A stretch of DNA of 64,000 bases, from NCBI GenBank assembly GCA_015061815.1, contig SUVW01000003.1:62001-126000 (forward strand), given 5' to 3'. This stretch comes from Lentisphaerota bacterium (GTDB lineage Bacteria > Verrucomicrobiota > Lentisphaeria > Victivallales > Victivallaceae). Below are positions 44,273 to 51,424 of this stretch, piece by piece. Positions within the stretch are counted from its first letter, which is position 1, and every line of letters begins with the position of its first letter. The notes beneath the pieces are model-generated. The model saw only the letters and a list, made by a program, of their open reading frames with translations. It ran no database searches and was not told where the DNA came from. The position numbers and the translations under genes were made by a program.

Positions 44273-44890
44273 ATGAAAAAGAGTCGTGGATTTACTCTTA
44301 TCGAACTGTTGGTCGTTATCGCGATCATCGCCATCCTGGCCGCAATCCTGCTGCCTGCTCTGCAGAAAGCCCGTGAAAGCGGTCGTCGTGCAAGCTGCAC
44401 CAACAACCTGAAACAGATCGGAAACGCTCTGGAATTCTACACCCAGACCTCCACCGGTCAGCTCCGTCCGCATGGCACCGTGAAAGGTGGCAAGAGCATT
44501 ACCCTCACTAGTAATACCGCAAATGATGCTGACGTTGCAATGGAACTGCTCCGCAGCGAAGGTCACCTGACCGACCACAAAGTCTTTGTCTGCCCCTCCT
44601 CCACTGCGAGTGCCGGTGACAGCGAAGACACTTTGTCGATGGGCAGCAAGAACCTGACCTATGGCTATGTCTACATCGACAGCCAGTACAGCAGTGCTTC
44701 TGCCGTTTCCGCTGACTTGAACAAGGCCGGTGGCGGTAGGGCTGGTACCGGCGCTGCCAACCATACCGATTTCGGTAACCTCCTCTATGCTGACGGTCAC
44801 GTCAAAGGCTATGCCGCGACCCAATGGTATACCGATGAAAACACTGGTTTGGTTGATATTGCCCCGAACGGTGCGACTGGAACTGAGTAA
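44273..44890 (+). CDS. H-X9-DG pseudopilin, minimal leader
   Basis: 205 residues; the leader is only MKKSRG before [38 protein letters not shown] follows, then a beta-rich body with few charges, and [13 protein letters not shown] near the C-terminus. An AAAGAAAGGA ribosome-binding site precedes ATG 44273. Codons are strongly biased (CTG, CGT, AAC, ACC), more so than in neighbours, which suggests high expression; it may be a major pseudopilin. Unlike the two other copies it has no palindromes in the leader. It lies inside the 963-bp inverted-repeat-bounded segment and ends at a strong terminator. Confidence 0.93.
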   Translation: MKKSRGFTLIELLVVIAIIAILAAILLPALQKARESGRRASCTNNLKQIGNALEFYTQTSTGQLRPHGTVKGGKSITLTSNTANDADVAMELLRSEGHLTDHKVFVCPSSTASAGDSEDTLSMGSKNLTYGYVYIDSQYSSASAVSADLNKAGGGRAGTGAANHTDFGNLLYADGHVKGYAATQWYTDENTGLVDIAPNGATGTE

Positions 44891-44920
44891 TCCAGTCTGA
44901 CGTAAGTCAAAAAATCCAAA

Positions 44921-44949
44921 AACGCAGGAATAAACCCCTGCGTTTTTTT
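44921..44949 (+). terminator. Terminator of the cassette pseudopilin gene
   Basis: AACGCAGG (44921-44928), 8-base loop, CCTGCGTT (44937-44944), T-run to 44949. Lies inside the inverted-repeat boundary. Confidence 0.9.
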
Positions 44950-45085
44950 ATGCCTTTTGCCCCGGCATGATGCAAATCAACGTGGTGAGTGCAGGCGTGG
45001 TCGGTGGAGCGACCGTGACGGACAGAAACGGACTTAACAGACAATAACGGACACGGGTGGTTACACGTCTGCAAACAAACGCTTG

Positions 45086-45269
45086 CAGTCTGCCCCCCTG
45101 CCGCCGCCCAGCGAAGCGAAGGCGCACTTACCGCAGCGGCACGTTTGCCGCCGAGCGCAAGCGAGCCGACAAAAAACAGCAGTCTGCACCCCCGCGCCCA
45201 GCGCAGCGAAGGCGCACTTAATCGCAGCGGCACGTTTGCCGCCGAGCGCAAGCGAGCCGACAGAAACAG
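45086..45269. repeat. Two tandem GC-rich repeats of about 92 bp
   Basis: Units 45086-45178 and 45179-45269 share CAGTCTGC, GCGAAGGCGCACTTA, GCAGCGGCACGTTTGCCGCC and GAGCGCAAGCGAGCCGACA. Each contains the REP-like core in reverse complement. Confidence 0.85.
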
Positions 45270-45327
45270 GGATTGTGAACGGATAACACCGTTTAAAAAC
45301 AAAAATGGCATCTCCAACGGGAGTCGA
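45267..45327 (-). repeat. 61-bp copy of tRNA-Glu 3' end and downstream flank
   Basis: Matches 45488-45548 at 60 of 61 positions. It includes the last 22 bases of tRNA-Glu plus 39 bases of downstream flank. A truncated tRNA end in direct orientation is the classic trace of integration at a tRNA gene or of a local duplication. Confidence 0.9.
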
Positions 45328-45392
45328 CGGAAGGGCGGAAGCCCGACGAGCCGGAGCGAAGCGACGGCAACCCACACAAAAGTGAGCAATCC

Positions 45393-45419
45393 CATTTTTT
45401 GCGGAAAACGCAAAAAATG
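45393..45419. other. Perfect 11-bp hairpin
   Basis: CATTTTTTGCG-GAAAA-CGCAAAAAATG. It could end transcription in either direction. Confidence 0.7.
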
Positions 45420-45426
45420 AACAAAA

Positions 45427-45488
45427 GCAAAAAGAAAAAGCAACTGCGGGGAAAACAAAGTTTTCCAAAGCAGTCGCTTGCTTTTTGC
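45427..45488. other. Long nested hairpin next to tRNA-Glu
   Basis: Outer arms GCAAAAAG (45427-45434) and CTTTTTGC (45481-45488), middle arms GCAACTGC and GCAGTCGC (one mismatch), inner GGAAAAC-AAA-GTTTTCC (45450-45466). It lies just downstream of the tRNA-Glu 3' end and may act as its terminator or be a small structured RNA. Confidence 0.6.
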
Positions 45489-45526
45489 AGGGATTGTGAA
45501 CGGATAACACCGTTTAAAAACAAAAA

Positions 45527-45602
45527 TGGCATCTCCAATGGGAGTCGAACCCATGTTGCCGGGATGAGAACCCGGTGTCCTAGGCCTCTAGACGATGGAG
45601 AC
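45527..45602 (-). tRNA. tRNA-Glu (anticodon CTC)
   Basis: 76 bases reading GTCTCCATCG... on the minus strand with the CCA end encoded. Anticodon stem CCGGG/CCCGG encloses TTCTCAT, giving anticodon CTC for GAG. T-arm ATGGG-TTCGACT-CCCAT is perfect and the acceptor stem pairs over seven positions (one G-T). It is divergent from gltX, whose product charges it. Confidence 0.96.
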
Positions 45603-45670
45603 GCGTTCACTAACACAAACAAAATATATAGCAAAGTTGTGTAATTGTCAAGTAACTTTGCAAATAAAAG

Positions 45671-45699
45671 TTGAAAATATCCGCAATAAAGGTTATATT
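45671..45699 (+). promoter_or_regulatory. gltX promoter
   Basis: TTGAAA at 45671-45676, 17 bp, TATATT at 45694-45699. Confidence 0.75.
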
Positions 45700-45766
45700 A
45701 TGCAAAATGATGTGATTGCCAAAATAATTCAAAAAGAGATCGAAAAATCATCGAAGGGATAAAGTG

Positions 45767-47215
45767 ATGTCAGAAGTCCGAACCCGTTTTGCTCCGAGTC
45801 CGACCGGTTTCATGCATGTCGGCAATTTGCGTACAGCACTTTATGCGTGGCTGCTGGCGCGTTCAGAGGGTGGTAAATTCATCCTGCGCATAGAAGATAC
45901 CGATCAGGCGCGCTATGTGGAAAATGCGGTGGAAGTGATTTATGCCACGTTGAAGAGTGCCGGCTTGGATCATGATGAAGGGCCGGATAAAGATGGCGGT
46001 TACGGACCGTATATTCAGAGTGAGAGAAAAAATTTGTACCGTGAATATGCGGAAAAGCTGGTAGCTTCCGGTCATGCGTATTACTGTTTTTGTGACAAAT
46101 GCGATGAAGAATCCGGAGAGGAGATCCATGAAGCTTCATCGTTATGTCCGTGTGCCGCAATGGATGCGGGGACGGCGGCGGCGGAAGTTGCTTCCGGGCG
46201 GGCACATGTGATCCGTCAGCGGATCGACCGTACGCAGACGAGCAGTTTCAGCGATGCGGTTTTCGGGGACATCCAGATAGAGAACAAGGTGCTTGACGAT
46301 CAGATACTTATCAAGCAGGACAATATGCCGACGTACAATTTCGCCAATGTGATCGATGACCATCTCATGCACATTACGCACGTGGTACGCGGTTCGGAAT
46401 ATCTGTCAAGTACGCCGAAATACAATCTGCTTTACCAGGCATTCGGCTGGGAAGTGCCGACTTACGTGCATTTGCCGTTGATCATGGGTCGAGATGCGGA
46501 GGGGAATGTTTCCAAATTGAGCAAGCGTCACGGTTCGGTAAGTTTTGAAAATCTGGTCAAAGAGGGTTATCTGCCGGAAGCGATCGTCAACTACATTGCG
46601 TTGTTGGGCTGGTCACCGAAGAGTGACCGTGAGATCTTCACGCTGGACGAATTGGCGGCGGCATTCAAGATAAGCGGTTTGAATAAATCCCCGGCGGTTT
46701 TTGATTATGACAAGCTGCGCTGGATGAATTCCGAATACATCAAGGCCCTTTCACCGGAAAGATTTGCCGATCTTGCCCGTCCGTTTGCCGGTTCGGCCGG
46801 CACCTTACCGGATGAAAAATGGGAACTTATTGCCAAACTGCTGCACGGACGGACGGAAATTTTCAGTGAAATTCCGGAAAAAATCGCCTTTTTATCTGAA
46901 TTGCCGGAGTATCAGGTTGAATTATTCACCCACAAAAAGAGCAAGAGTGATCCGGAAAACACCCGGACCGACCTGCCGGTACTGCGGGAAGTGTTGTCCG
47001 GTATATCAGAATGGAATGCGGAAAATATTTCGGCAGCTTTAAGCGAATTTGCGGCAGCCCGTGAGGTGAAAGCCGGCCGGCCGATGTGGCAGGTGCGGAT
47101 CGCGGTTTCCGGATGTGCAGTCACACCGGGCGGTCCCGGAGAGATCATGGAAATTCTCGGTAAAGAGGAGTCTTTGCGCCGGATCGATCTGGCGTTGGTC
47201 AAATTGAATGGTTGA
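45767..47215 (+). CDS. gltX: Glutamate--tRNA ligase
   Basis: Class I aminoacyl-tRNA synthetase charging tRNA-Glu. 482 residues from ATG 45767 (AAGGG eight bases upstream; GTG 45764 is adjacent). RTRFAPSPTGFMHVGNLRTA carries the HIGH-type motif. VSKLSKRHG is the KMSKS-type motif near residue 250. The cysteine cluster CFCDKC...SLCPC near 110-125 matches the zinc insertion of some GltX proteins. The C-terminal half is the helical anticodon-binding domain. First gene of an eight-gene co-directional run to 55189; the tRNA-Glu gene lies divergently upstream. Confidence 0.97.
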   Translation: MSEVRTRFAPSPTGFMHVGNLRTALYAWLLARSEGGKFILRIEDTDQARYVENAVEVIYATLKSAGLDHDEGPDKDGGYGPYIQSERKNLYREYAEKLVASGHAYYCFCDKCDEESGEEIHEASSLCPCAAMDAGTAAAEVASGRAHVIRQRIDRTQTSSFSDAVFGDIQIENKVLDDQILIKQDNMPTYNFANVIDDHLMHITHVVRGSEYLSSTPKYNLLYQAFGWEVPTYVHLPLIMGRDAEGNVSKLSKRHGSVSFENLVKEGYLPEAIVNYIALLGWSPKSDREIFTLDELAAAFKISGLNKSPAVFDYDKLRWMNSEYIKALSPERFADLARPFAGSAGTLPDEKWELIAKLLHGRTEIFSEIPEKIAFLSELPEYQVELFTHKKSKSDPENTRTDLPVLREVLSGISEWNAENISAALSEFAAAREVKAGRPMWQVRIAVSGCAVTPGGPGEIMEILGKEESLRRIDLALVKLNG

Positions 47216-47252
47216 TAAAAATGGCCATCAGATTTAATTAAGGGGGAGAAAA

Positions 47253-48740
47253 ATGAAACTTTTTATTACCGGATTGATTATTCTGGCCGCAGGCTGCTGG
47301 CTTTACGGCGGGATCGTAAAAAGGATATTGAAGCCGGATGACCGTCAGACTCCGGCGGAAAAATATTACGATGCGGTGGACTTTCTGGTTCTGCCGAATT
47401 GGAAAAATATGCTGATCCAGCTGCTCAACATTGCCGGTATCGGCCCGGTTATCGGGGTTATTTCCGGAATTCTTTTCGGTGACATAGTTTTTGTGATCAT
47501 CCCGGTCGGCTGTGTGCTTATGGGAGCAGTCCATGACTTTGTGGCCGGTATGATGTCCATGCGCCACAAAGGGGCGAATCTGACCGAATTGGTAAGGATC
47601 ACAGCGGGGAAACATCTTTACCGGATATTTTCGGCATTTCTGGTACTGGCACTGCTGCTGGTGGTGGCGGTATTCATCAATGTTCCGGCGCGGCTGTCAG
47701 CGGGTTTGATCGGTGGAGAGAGTTTCTACTGGTGTGTTGCGGCGATATTTCTTTACTACATCTGCGCCACACTTTTCCCGGTGGATAAGATCATCGGCAA
47801 AATCTATCCGATATTCGGCGGCGTATTGCTTCTGGGAACCGGCGCACTGCTGATAAGCCTGCTCATTCATGCATTCAAAGAACCGTCACTGCTCATCGAA
47901 AGTGCGGAATTTCAGAGCAAAATGTTCTCTCCGGAAAAAAATCAGCCGATACTGCCGATGCTTTTTGTCACCATCGCCTGCGGTATACTTTCCGGATTTC
48001 ATGCGACCCAGGCCCCGATCGTGGCCCGGACGATAAAAAGTGAAAAGCAGGCTTTCGGAGTATTTTTCGGAATGATGATCGTCGAAGGTTTTATTGCGAT
48101 GGTCTGGTCCGCCGGAGCGTTGGCGGTCTACAATATGTTCCCGGAGCTGATCGGCAGCAACCCCAATGGTGTACTGATGGAAATAACCGGGACTTTTCTG
48201 ACGGGAAATATTTCAACAGTGGTGATCATCAGCGTGATCATTCTGGCGATCACCAGCGGCGATACAGCCATGCGGAGTTTGCGTTTGAGTCTGGCAGAGA
48301 TGTTCCACATCGACCAGAAACCGATACTTCCCCGGTTGTGGGTGATGCTGCCGCTGATAGCGTTGACCGCAGGATTGCTCTTCTGGAGCAATCAGGATGG
48401 CGGCAGTTTCCAGAAGCTCTGGACCTATTTTGCCTGGAGCAATCAGGTGATCGCCGCGTTTGCCCTGCTGGCCGGTTCGATCTGGCTTTTCGCGCTGAAA
48501 CGTCCGGCATTTATCACGGTGATGCCGGGCATGTTTATAACTTTTATCGTCACAACTTATATCCTCTGGATCAGTCCGGAACACGGTGGTCCGGTCGGCG
48601 TCGGTCTGGAACTGTCCGATGCTTATCTGATCGCCGGTTTCGTGGCAATAACCGTTTTTGCCTGGGCAAGGATCAGAGGCAGTGAATTGAATATCAGCTG
48701 TGAGCAGGAAACATCCCAATGTCAGGATCAGAAAAAGTAA
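47253..48740 (+). CDS. CstA-family carbon-starvation/pyruvate-type transporter
   Basis: 495-residue inner-membrane protein with about 13-15 hydrophobic helices. CstA signatures: RQTPAEKYYDAVDF at 29-42, NIAGIGPVIGVISGILFGD, VHDFVAGMMSMRHKGANL, FHATQAPIVARTIKSEKQA and ITSGDTAMRSLRLSLAEM. Shorter than E. coli CstA (about 700), similar to compact members in anaerobes. CstA proteins import peptides or pyruvate; substrate here is undetermined. GGGGGAG precedes ATG 47253. The next gene overlaps it by 22 bp in another frame. Confidence 0.92.
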   Translation: MKLFITGLIILAAGCWLYGGIVKRILKPDDRQTPAEKYYDAVDFLVLPNWKNMLIQLLNIAGIGPVIGVISGILFGDIVFVIIPVGCVLMGAVHDFVAGMMSMRHKGANLTELVRITAGKHLYRIFSAFLVLALLLVVAVFINVPARLSAGLIGGESFYWCVAAIFLYYICATLFPVDKIIGKIYPIFGGVLLLGTGALLISLLIHAFKEPSLLIESAEFQSKMFSPEKNQPILPMLFVTIACGILSGFHATQAPIVARTIKSEKQAFGVFFGMMIVEGFIAMVWSAGALAVYNMFPELIGSNPNGVLMEITGTFLTGNISTVVIISVIILAITSGDTAMRSLRLSLAEMFHIDQKPILPRLWVMLPLIALTAGLLFWSNQDGGSFQKLWTYFAWSNQVIAAFALLAGSIWLFALKRPAFITVMPGMFITFIVTTYILWISPEHGGPVGVGLELSDAYLIAGFVAITVFAWARIRGSELNISCEQETSQCQDQKK

Positions 48741-50056
48741 CACCATCGTATGCGAAAAAATATCGCGACCTCAAACTCCTGAAGCGGAAGTGGTTCCCGC
48801 TTTGGGTGCTGGATGGGTATATCCTCAAGGAATTCCTCATCAAATATGCGATCTTGATGCTGGTTTTCATAATGCTTTTCGTTTTGAGCGATATCTATCG
48901 GGATATAGATGAATTTCTGGATGTCGGTGCGCCCTGGCAGATGGTGGTGCTGTATCTGCTTTACCGGCTGCCCAGCAATATCTGCTTTGTCATGCCGATA
49001 TCCATGCTTCTGGGCTGCATGTGGACAATGGCGACATTCGGCAAGAATCTGGAAGTAACAGCGATGCGGGCTTCCGGAGTTTCACTTTTCCGCTGCGGCG
49101 GAGCGATATTTGCAATGGGTCTGCTGATGACCGGAGTCAATATTTACTTCAACGAATTGCTGATTCCGCAAACATCCGTAGCTTCAGAAAATATTCTGGC
49201 CGACCAGACCAAATCCAAGCGTAACGCAAAAAAACTGCTGGTTTATAAAAGCGATGACGGCAGCCGCCGGTGGCTCTTCCAGCTTTTTGTCAACGGCGAA
49301 AAACAGGAAAATGTGACCATCAAAACCATTTGGACCCCGGGGATCGCAGAAAAACTGCTGGGGAAAGCCGGAACAGCAGAGTATGAAAATAAATTGAAAG
49401 AAATTTTCGGCAAACGTTACGAAACCTTGCCGGAGAATAAGGAAAAACGCCAACAGACAGTCAACCGGCTGCTTTTCAAGCGGAAAATGGATTTGGATAT
49501 CGACCGCTCCTATTATGATAAAGAGAACCGTGAATGGGTCTTTGAAAGCGGCAGTTTTATCAGTTATGACCGGGTGGAAGAAACTTTATTCAAGGAATCC
49601 CGGGGCACAGTGCTGCTGCATCAGCCGCTGCCATTCAAGGAGTTGCGTTTCGGCGCAGCAGAGATAAAAGAAACTCCGCAGGATATCCTCAATGCCGTTC
49701 AGGAAAAAGACAACCTTTCCACTCCGGTGATCATGAAAATATTGCGGGAAAATCCCAATATGCCGCATAAGATCCGCTGTATATACGAAACAGTACTGTA
49801 TTACCGTCTGGCATTCCCCTGGGCATGTTTTCTGGCGGTGTTTCTCGGAGTACCGCTGGCCACCCGCAATGAGCGCACCGGCAGTATGCTGGCGATCATT
49901 TCCGCGATTGCATTGATTGTAATTTACATTGTTGTGGCGCAATTGTTTCTGCAGATCGGAAAAAGCGGAGCATTGAATCCGATGATTTGCGGATTGGCTC
50001 CGACGATAGCTTTTATTGTTGCCGGAGCAGCGAAAATATTACATGACCGGATTTAA
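48719..50056 (+). CDS. LptF/LptG-family lipopolysaccharide export permease
   Basis: 445 residues of the YjgP/YjgQ family, the inner-membrane half-transporter that extracts lipopolysaccharide for the Lpt bridge. N-terminal KEFLIKYAILMLVFIMLFVL then RLPSNICFVMPISMLLGCMW and LEVTAMRASGVSLFRCGG are family hallmarks. A periplasmic beta-jelly-roll domain (about 150-320) is longer than usual, and three helices close the protein (LAVFLGVPLATRNERTG...). Whether it is LptF or LptG cannot be told, and its partner is not in the window. It overlaps the upstream transporter gene by 22 bp and precedes the tatD-family gene by 5 bp. Confidence 0.92.
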   Translation: MSGSEKVTPSYAKKYRDLKLLKRKWFPLWVLDGYILKEFLIKYAILMLVFIMLFVLSDIYRDIDEFLDVGAPWQMVVLYLLYRLPSNICFVMPISMLLGCMWTMATFGKNLEVTAMRASGVSLFRCGGAIFAMGLLMTGVNIYFNELLIPQTSVASENILADQTKSKRNAKKLLVYKSDDGSRRWLFQLFVNGEKQENVTIKTIWTPGIAEKLLGKAGTAEYENKLKEIFGKRYETLPENKEKRQQTVNRLLFKRKMDLDIDRSYYDKENREWVFESGSFISYDRVEETLFKESRGTVLLHQPLPFKELRFGAAEIKETPQDILNAVQEKDNLSTPVIMKILRENPNMPHKIRCIYETVLYYRLAFPWACFLAVFLGVPLATRNERTGSMLAIISAIALIVIYIVVAQLFLQIGKSGALNPMICGLAPTIAFIVAGAAKILHDRI

Positions 50057-50061
50057 GAGCG

Positions 50062-50877
50062 ATGGAAATATTTGACACTCATTTTCACTTGGAAGCGGAG
50101 GATGGATTCAGCACTTTTCTGCAGCGCAGTTATGCTGATTTGCGTTTGGCTTCGGAAAATTTTCTGACCGTACCGGATAAATTGCTGATGCTCTGTGCGG
50201 GAGGAAGTTTTGCCGGTTCGCTCCGGGCGATGGAGTTTGCTCAATATGCTCCGGAAGTATATTTTTCCTGCGGAGTTCATCCTCACGATGCCGGGGAATA
50301 CCGGCAGAAGCACAGTGATTTCTCCTGTTTCAAAGATCATCCCAAACTGTTGGCGATAGGTGAGATCGGACTCGATTACTTCTATGATTTTTCCGACCGG
50401 GCCTCCCAGCTGCCGGTTCTGGAGGAGTTTCTGGCTCTGGCTCTGGAATGGGATAAACCGGCGATGCTGCACCTGCGGGATAAGGATAACAGCCGTCAGG
50501 CCTATGATGATGCGCTGGCACTGCTCCGGGAATTCAGCGGTTCCGGGGGGCGTTTTATTATCCATTGCTATGCGGGAAACGGTGAAGATGCCCGGAAATT
50601 TCTGGATATGGGCGGTTTTTTCGGAGTGACCGGGATGTACACATTCAAAGCCGCCGGGAATATCCGGGAAGCGATAAGTGTCATTCCCTCTGACCGTCTG
50701 CTGATCGAAACTGATTCGCCGTATCTTGCGCCGGTACCGTACCGGGGACGGAACAATACGCCGGGGATGGTGGCTCTGGTTGCGGAAAGTCTGGGAGCTT
50801 CCCGGCAGATGACTCCGGAAGCGGCAGTGGAACTTTTCACGGCCAATGGCAAACATTTTTACCGGATAGAGGAGTAA
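50062..50877 (+). CDS. TatD-family metal-dependent hydrolase
   Basis: 271-residue amidohydrolase-fold DNase-type protein. Metal ligands: DTHFH at residues 4-8, Glu in GEIGLDYFYDF near 95-105, MLHLRD, IIHCYAG, and IETDSPYLAPVPYRGRNNTP near 215, all canonical. TatD proteins act as 3'-5' exonucleases or D-aminoacyl/peptide hydrolases; the exact activity is unproven. Tight spacing (5 bp before, 4 bp after) places it in the gltX operon run. Confidence 0.95.
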   Translation: MEIFDTHFHLEAEDGFSTFLQRSYADLRLASENFLTVPDKLLMLCAGGSFAGSLRAMEFAQYAPEVYFSCGVHPHDAGEYRQKHSDFSCFKDHPKLLAIGEIGLDYFYDFSDRASQLPVLEEFLALALEWDKPAMLHLRDKDNSRQAYDDALALLREFSGSGGRFIIHCYAGNGEDARKFLDMGGFFGVTGMYTFKAAGNIREAISVIPSDRLLIETDSPYLAPVPYRGRNNTPGMVALVAESLGASRQMTPEAAVELFTANGKHFYRIEE

Positions 50878-50881
50878 GGGG

Positions 50882-51424
50882 ATGATTTTTTTACTGGAAT
50901 TGATCGCAGGTGCGATAATTTTTGCCGGATTGACGGTCTTGTACTGCCGGGCAGATGCCGGCAACATTGAAAAACTGGAAAAACTCTGCCGCAACCGCAA
51001 CATCGGTTTGGCCACAGCTCTGCCGTCAGCATTGCTGTGTGTACCGCTGGCGATTCCGGTATCCCCGGATTTTCTGCTCTTCTGGTTATGGCCGCTGGCG
51101 GTGATCCTGCCGGTGCTGTCCTATTTTTACATTGACAGTTATGCCTCCCGGGGATTATCTTTTTTCATGGTTCTGCTGGCGTATGATCTGATTCACGGGG
51201 TCTTTGAATTGCACACTCCGGGAGCGCAAATAATAACCGTTCTGGCATTATTATTGGGCATTTGCGGGATCTGTTTTGCCGCCAAACCGTGCCTTGTCCG
51301 TGATCTGTTCCGCTGTGCCGCTGCCAAACGGAAATGGAAATACACTGCTGCCGGGAGTGCGGCGGTAATTTGTCTTACTTCGATTTATGTCCTTTTCACC
51401 ACTTTATTTGGAGTATCTGCCTGA
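50882..51424 (+). CDS. Integral membrane protein of unknown function
   Basis: 180 residues with five to six hydrophobic helices (about 3-22, 41-60, 65-86, 92-110, 115-134, 152-172) and a basic loop (RDLFRCAAAKRKWKY) before the last. It starts 4 bases after the tatD-family stop and its stop overlaps the hisC start (TGATG), so it is translationally coupled within the operon. No recognised family. Confidence 0.85.
   Translation: MIFLLELIAGAIIFAGLTVLYCRADAGNIEKLEKLCRNRNIGLATALPSALLCVPLAIPVSPDFLLFWLWPLAVILPVLSYFYIDSYASRGLSFFMVLLAYDLIHGVFELHTPGAQIITVLALLLGICGICFAAKPCLVRDLFRCAAAKRKWKYTAAGSAAVICLTSIYVLFTTLFGVSA

Larger units (their letters stand above)
44051..45013. mobile_element. Candidate TIR-bounded cassette carrying a pseudopilin gene
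   Basis: A 43-bp sequence at 44051-44093 is repeated in inverted orientation at 44971-45013 with 39 of 43 positions identical (all four differences are transitions). Between them lies one pseudopilin gene with its own promoter and terminator and no transposase. CGT flanks both ends (44048-44050 and 45014-45016), a possible 3-bp target duplication but possibly chance. The left end lies inside the 3' end of the GH106-like gene. It could be a non-autonomous transposon or a recombination cassette. This is my interpretation; only the inverted repeat is directly seen. Confidence 0.5.
45014..45526. other. Noncoding, repeat-rich stretch beside tRNA-Glu
   Basis: About 510 bp with no credible gene. 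Contents: short GGAC-rich direct repeats (45018-45055), a 92-bp GC-rich tandem repeat (45086-45269), a 61-bp direct repeat that copies the tRNA-Glu 3' end (45267-45327), and two hairpins (45393-45419, 45427-45488). Open frames on both strands here arise from GC-rich repeats. Confidence 0.75.

Noticed and set aside
44089-44376. Plus-strand frame upstream of the cassette pseudopilin
   Set aside because: It covers the promoter and leader and overlaps the real gene in another frame; the peptide (HAPCNKISNNE...) resembles nothing.
44048-45016. CGT as a proven target-site duplication
   Set aside because: Three bases match by chance too often; kept only as a hint.
45267-45327. Second tRNA-Glu gene
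   Set aside because: Only the last 22 bases of the tRNA are present; no anticodon or acceptor 5' strand.
44907-45554. Minus-strand 215-codon frame and other open frames in the repeat region
   Set aside because: They run through the tRNA gene, hairpins and GC-rich tandem repeats; composition is repetitive and no start signal is present.
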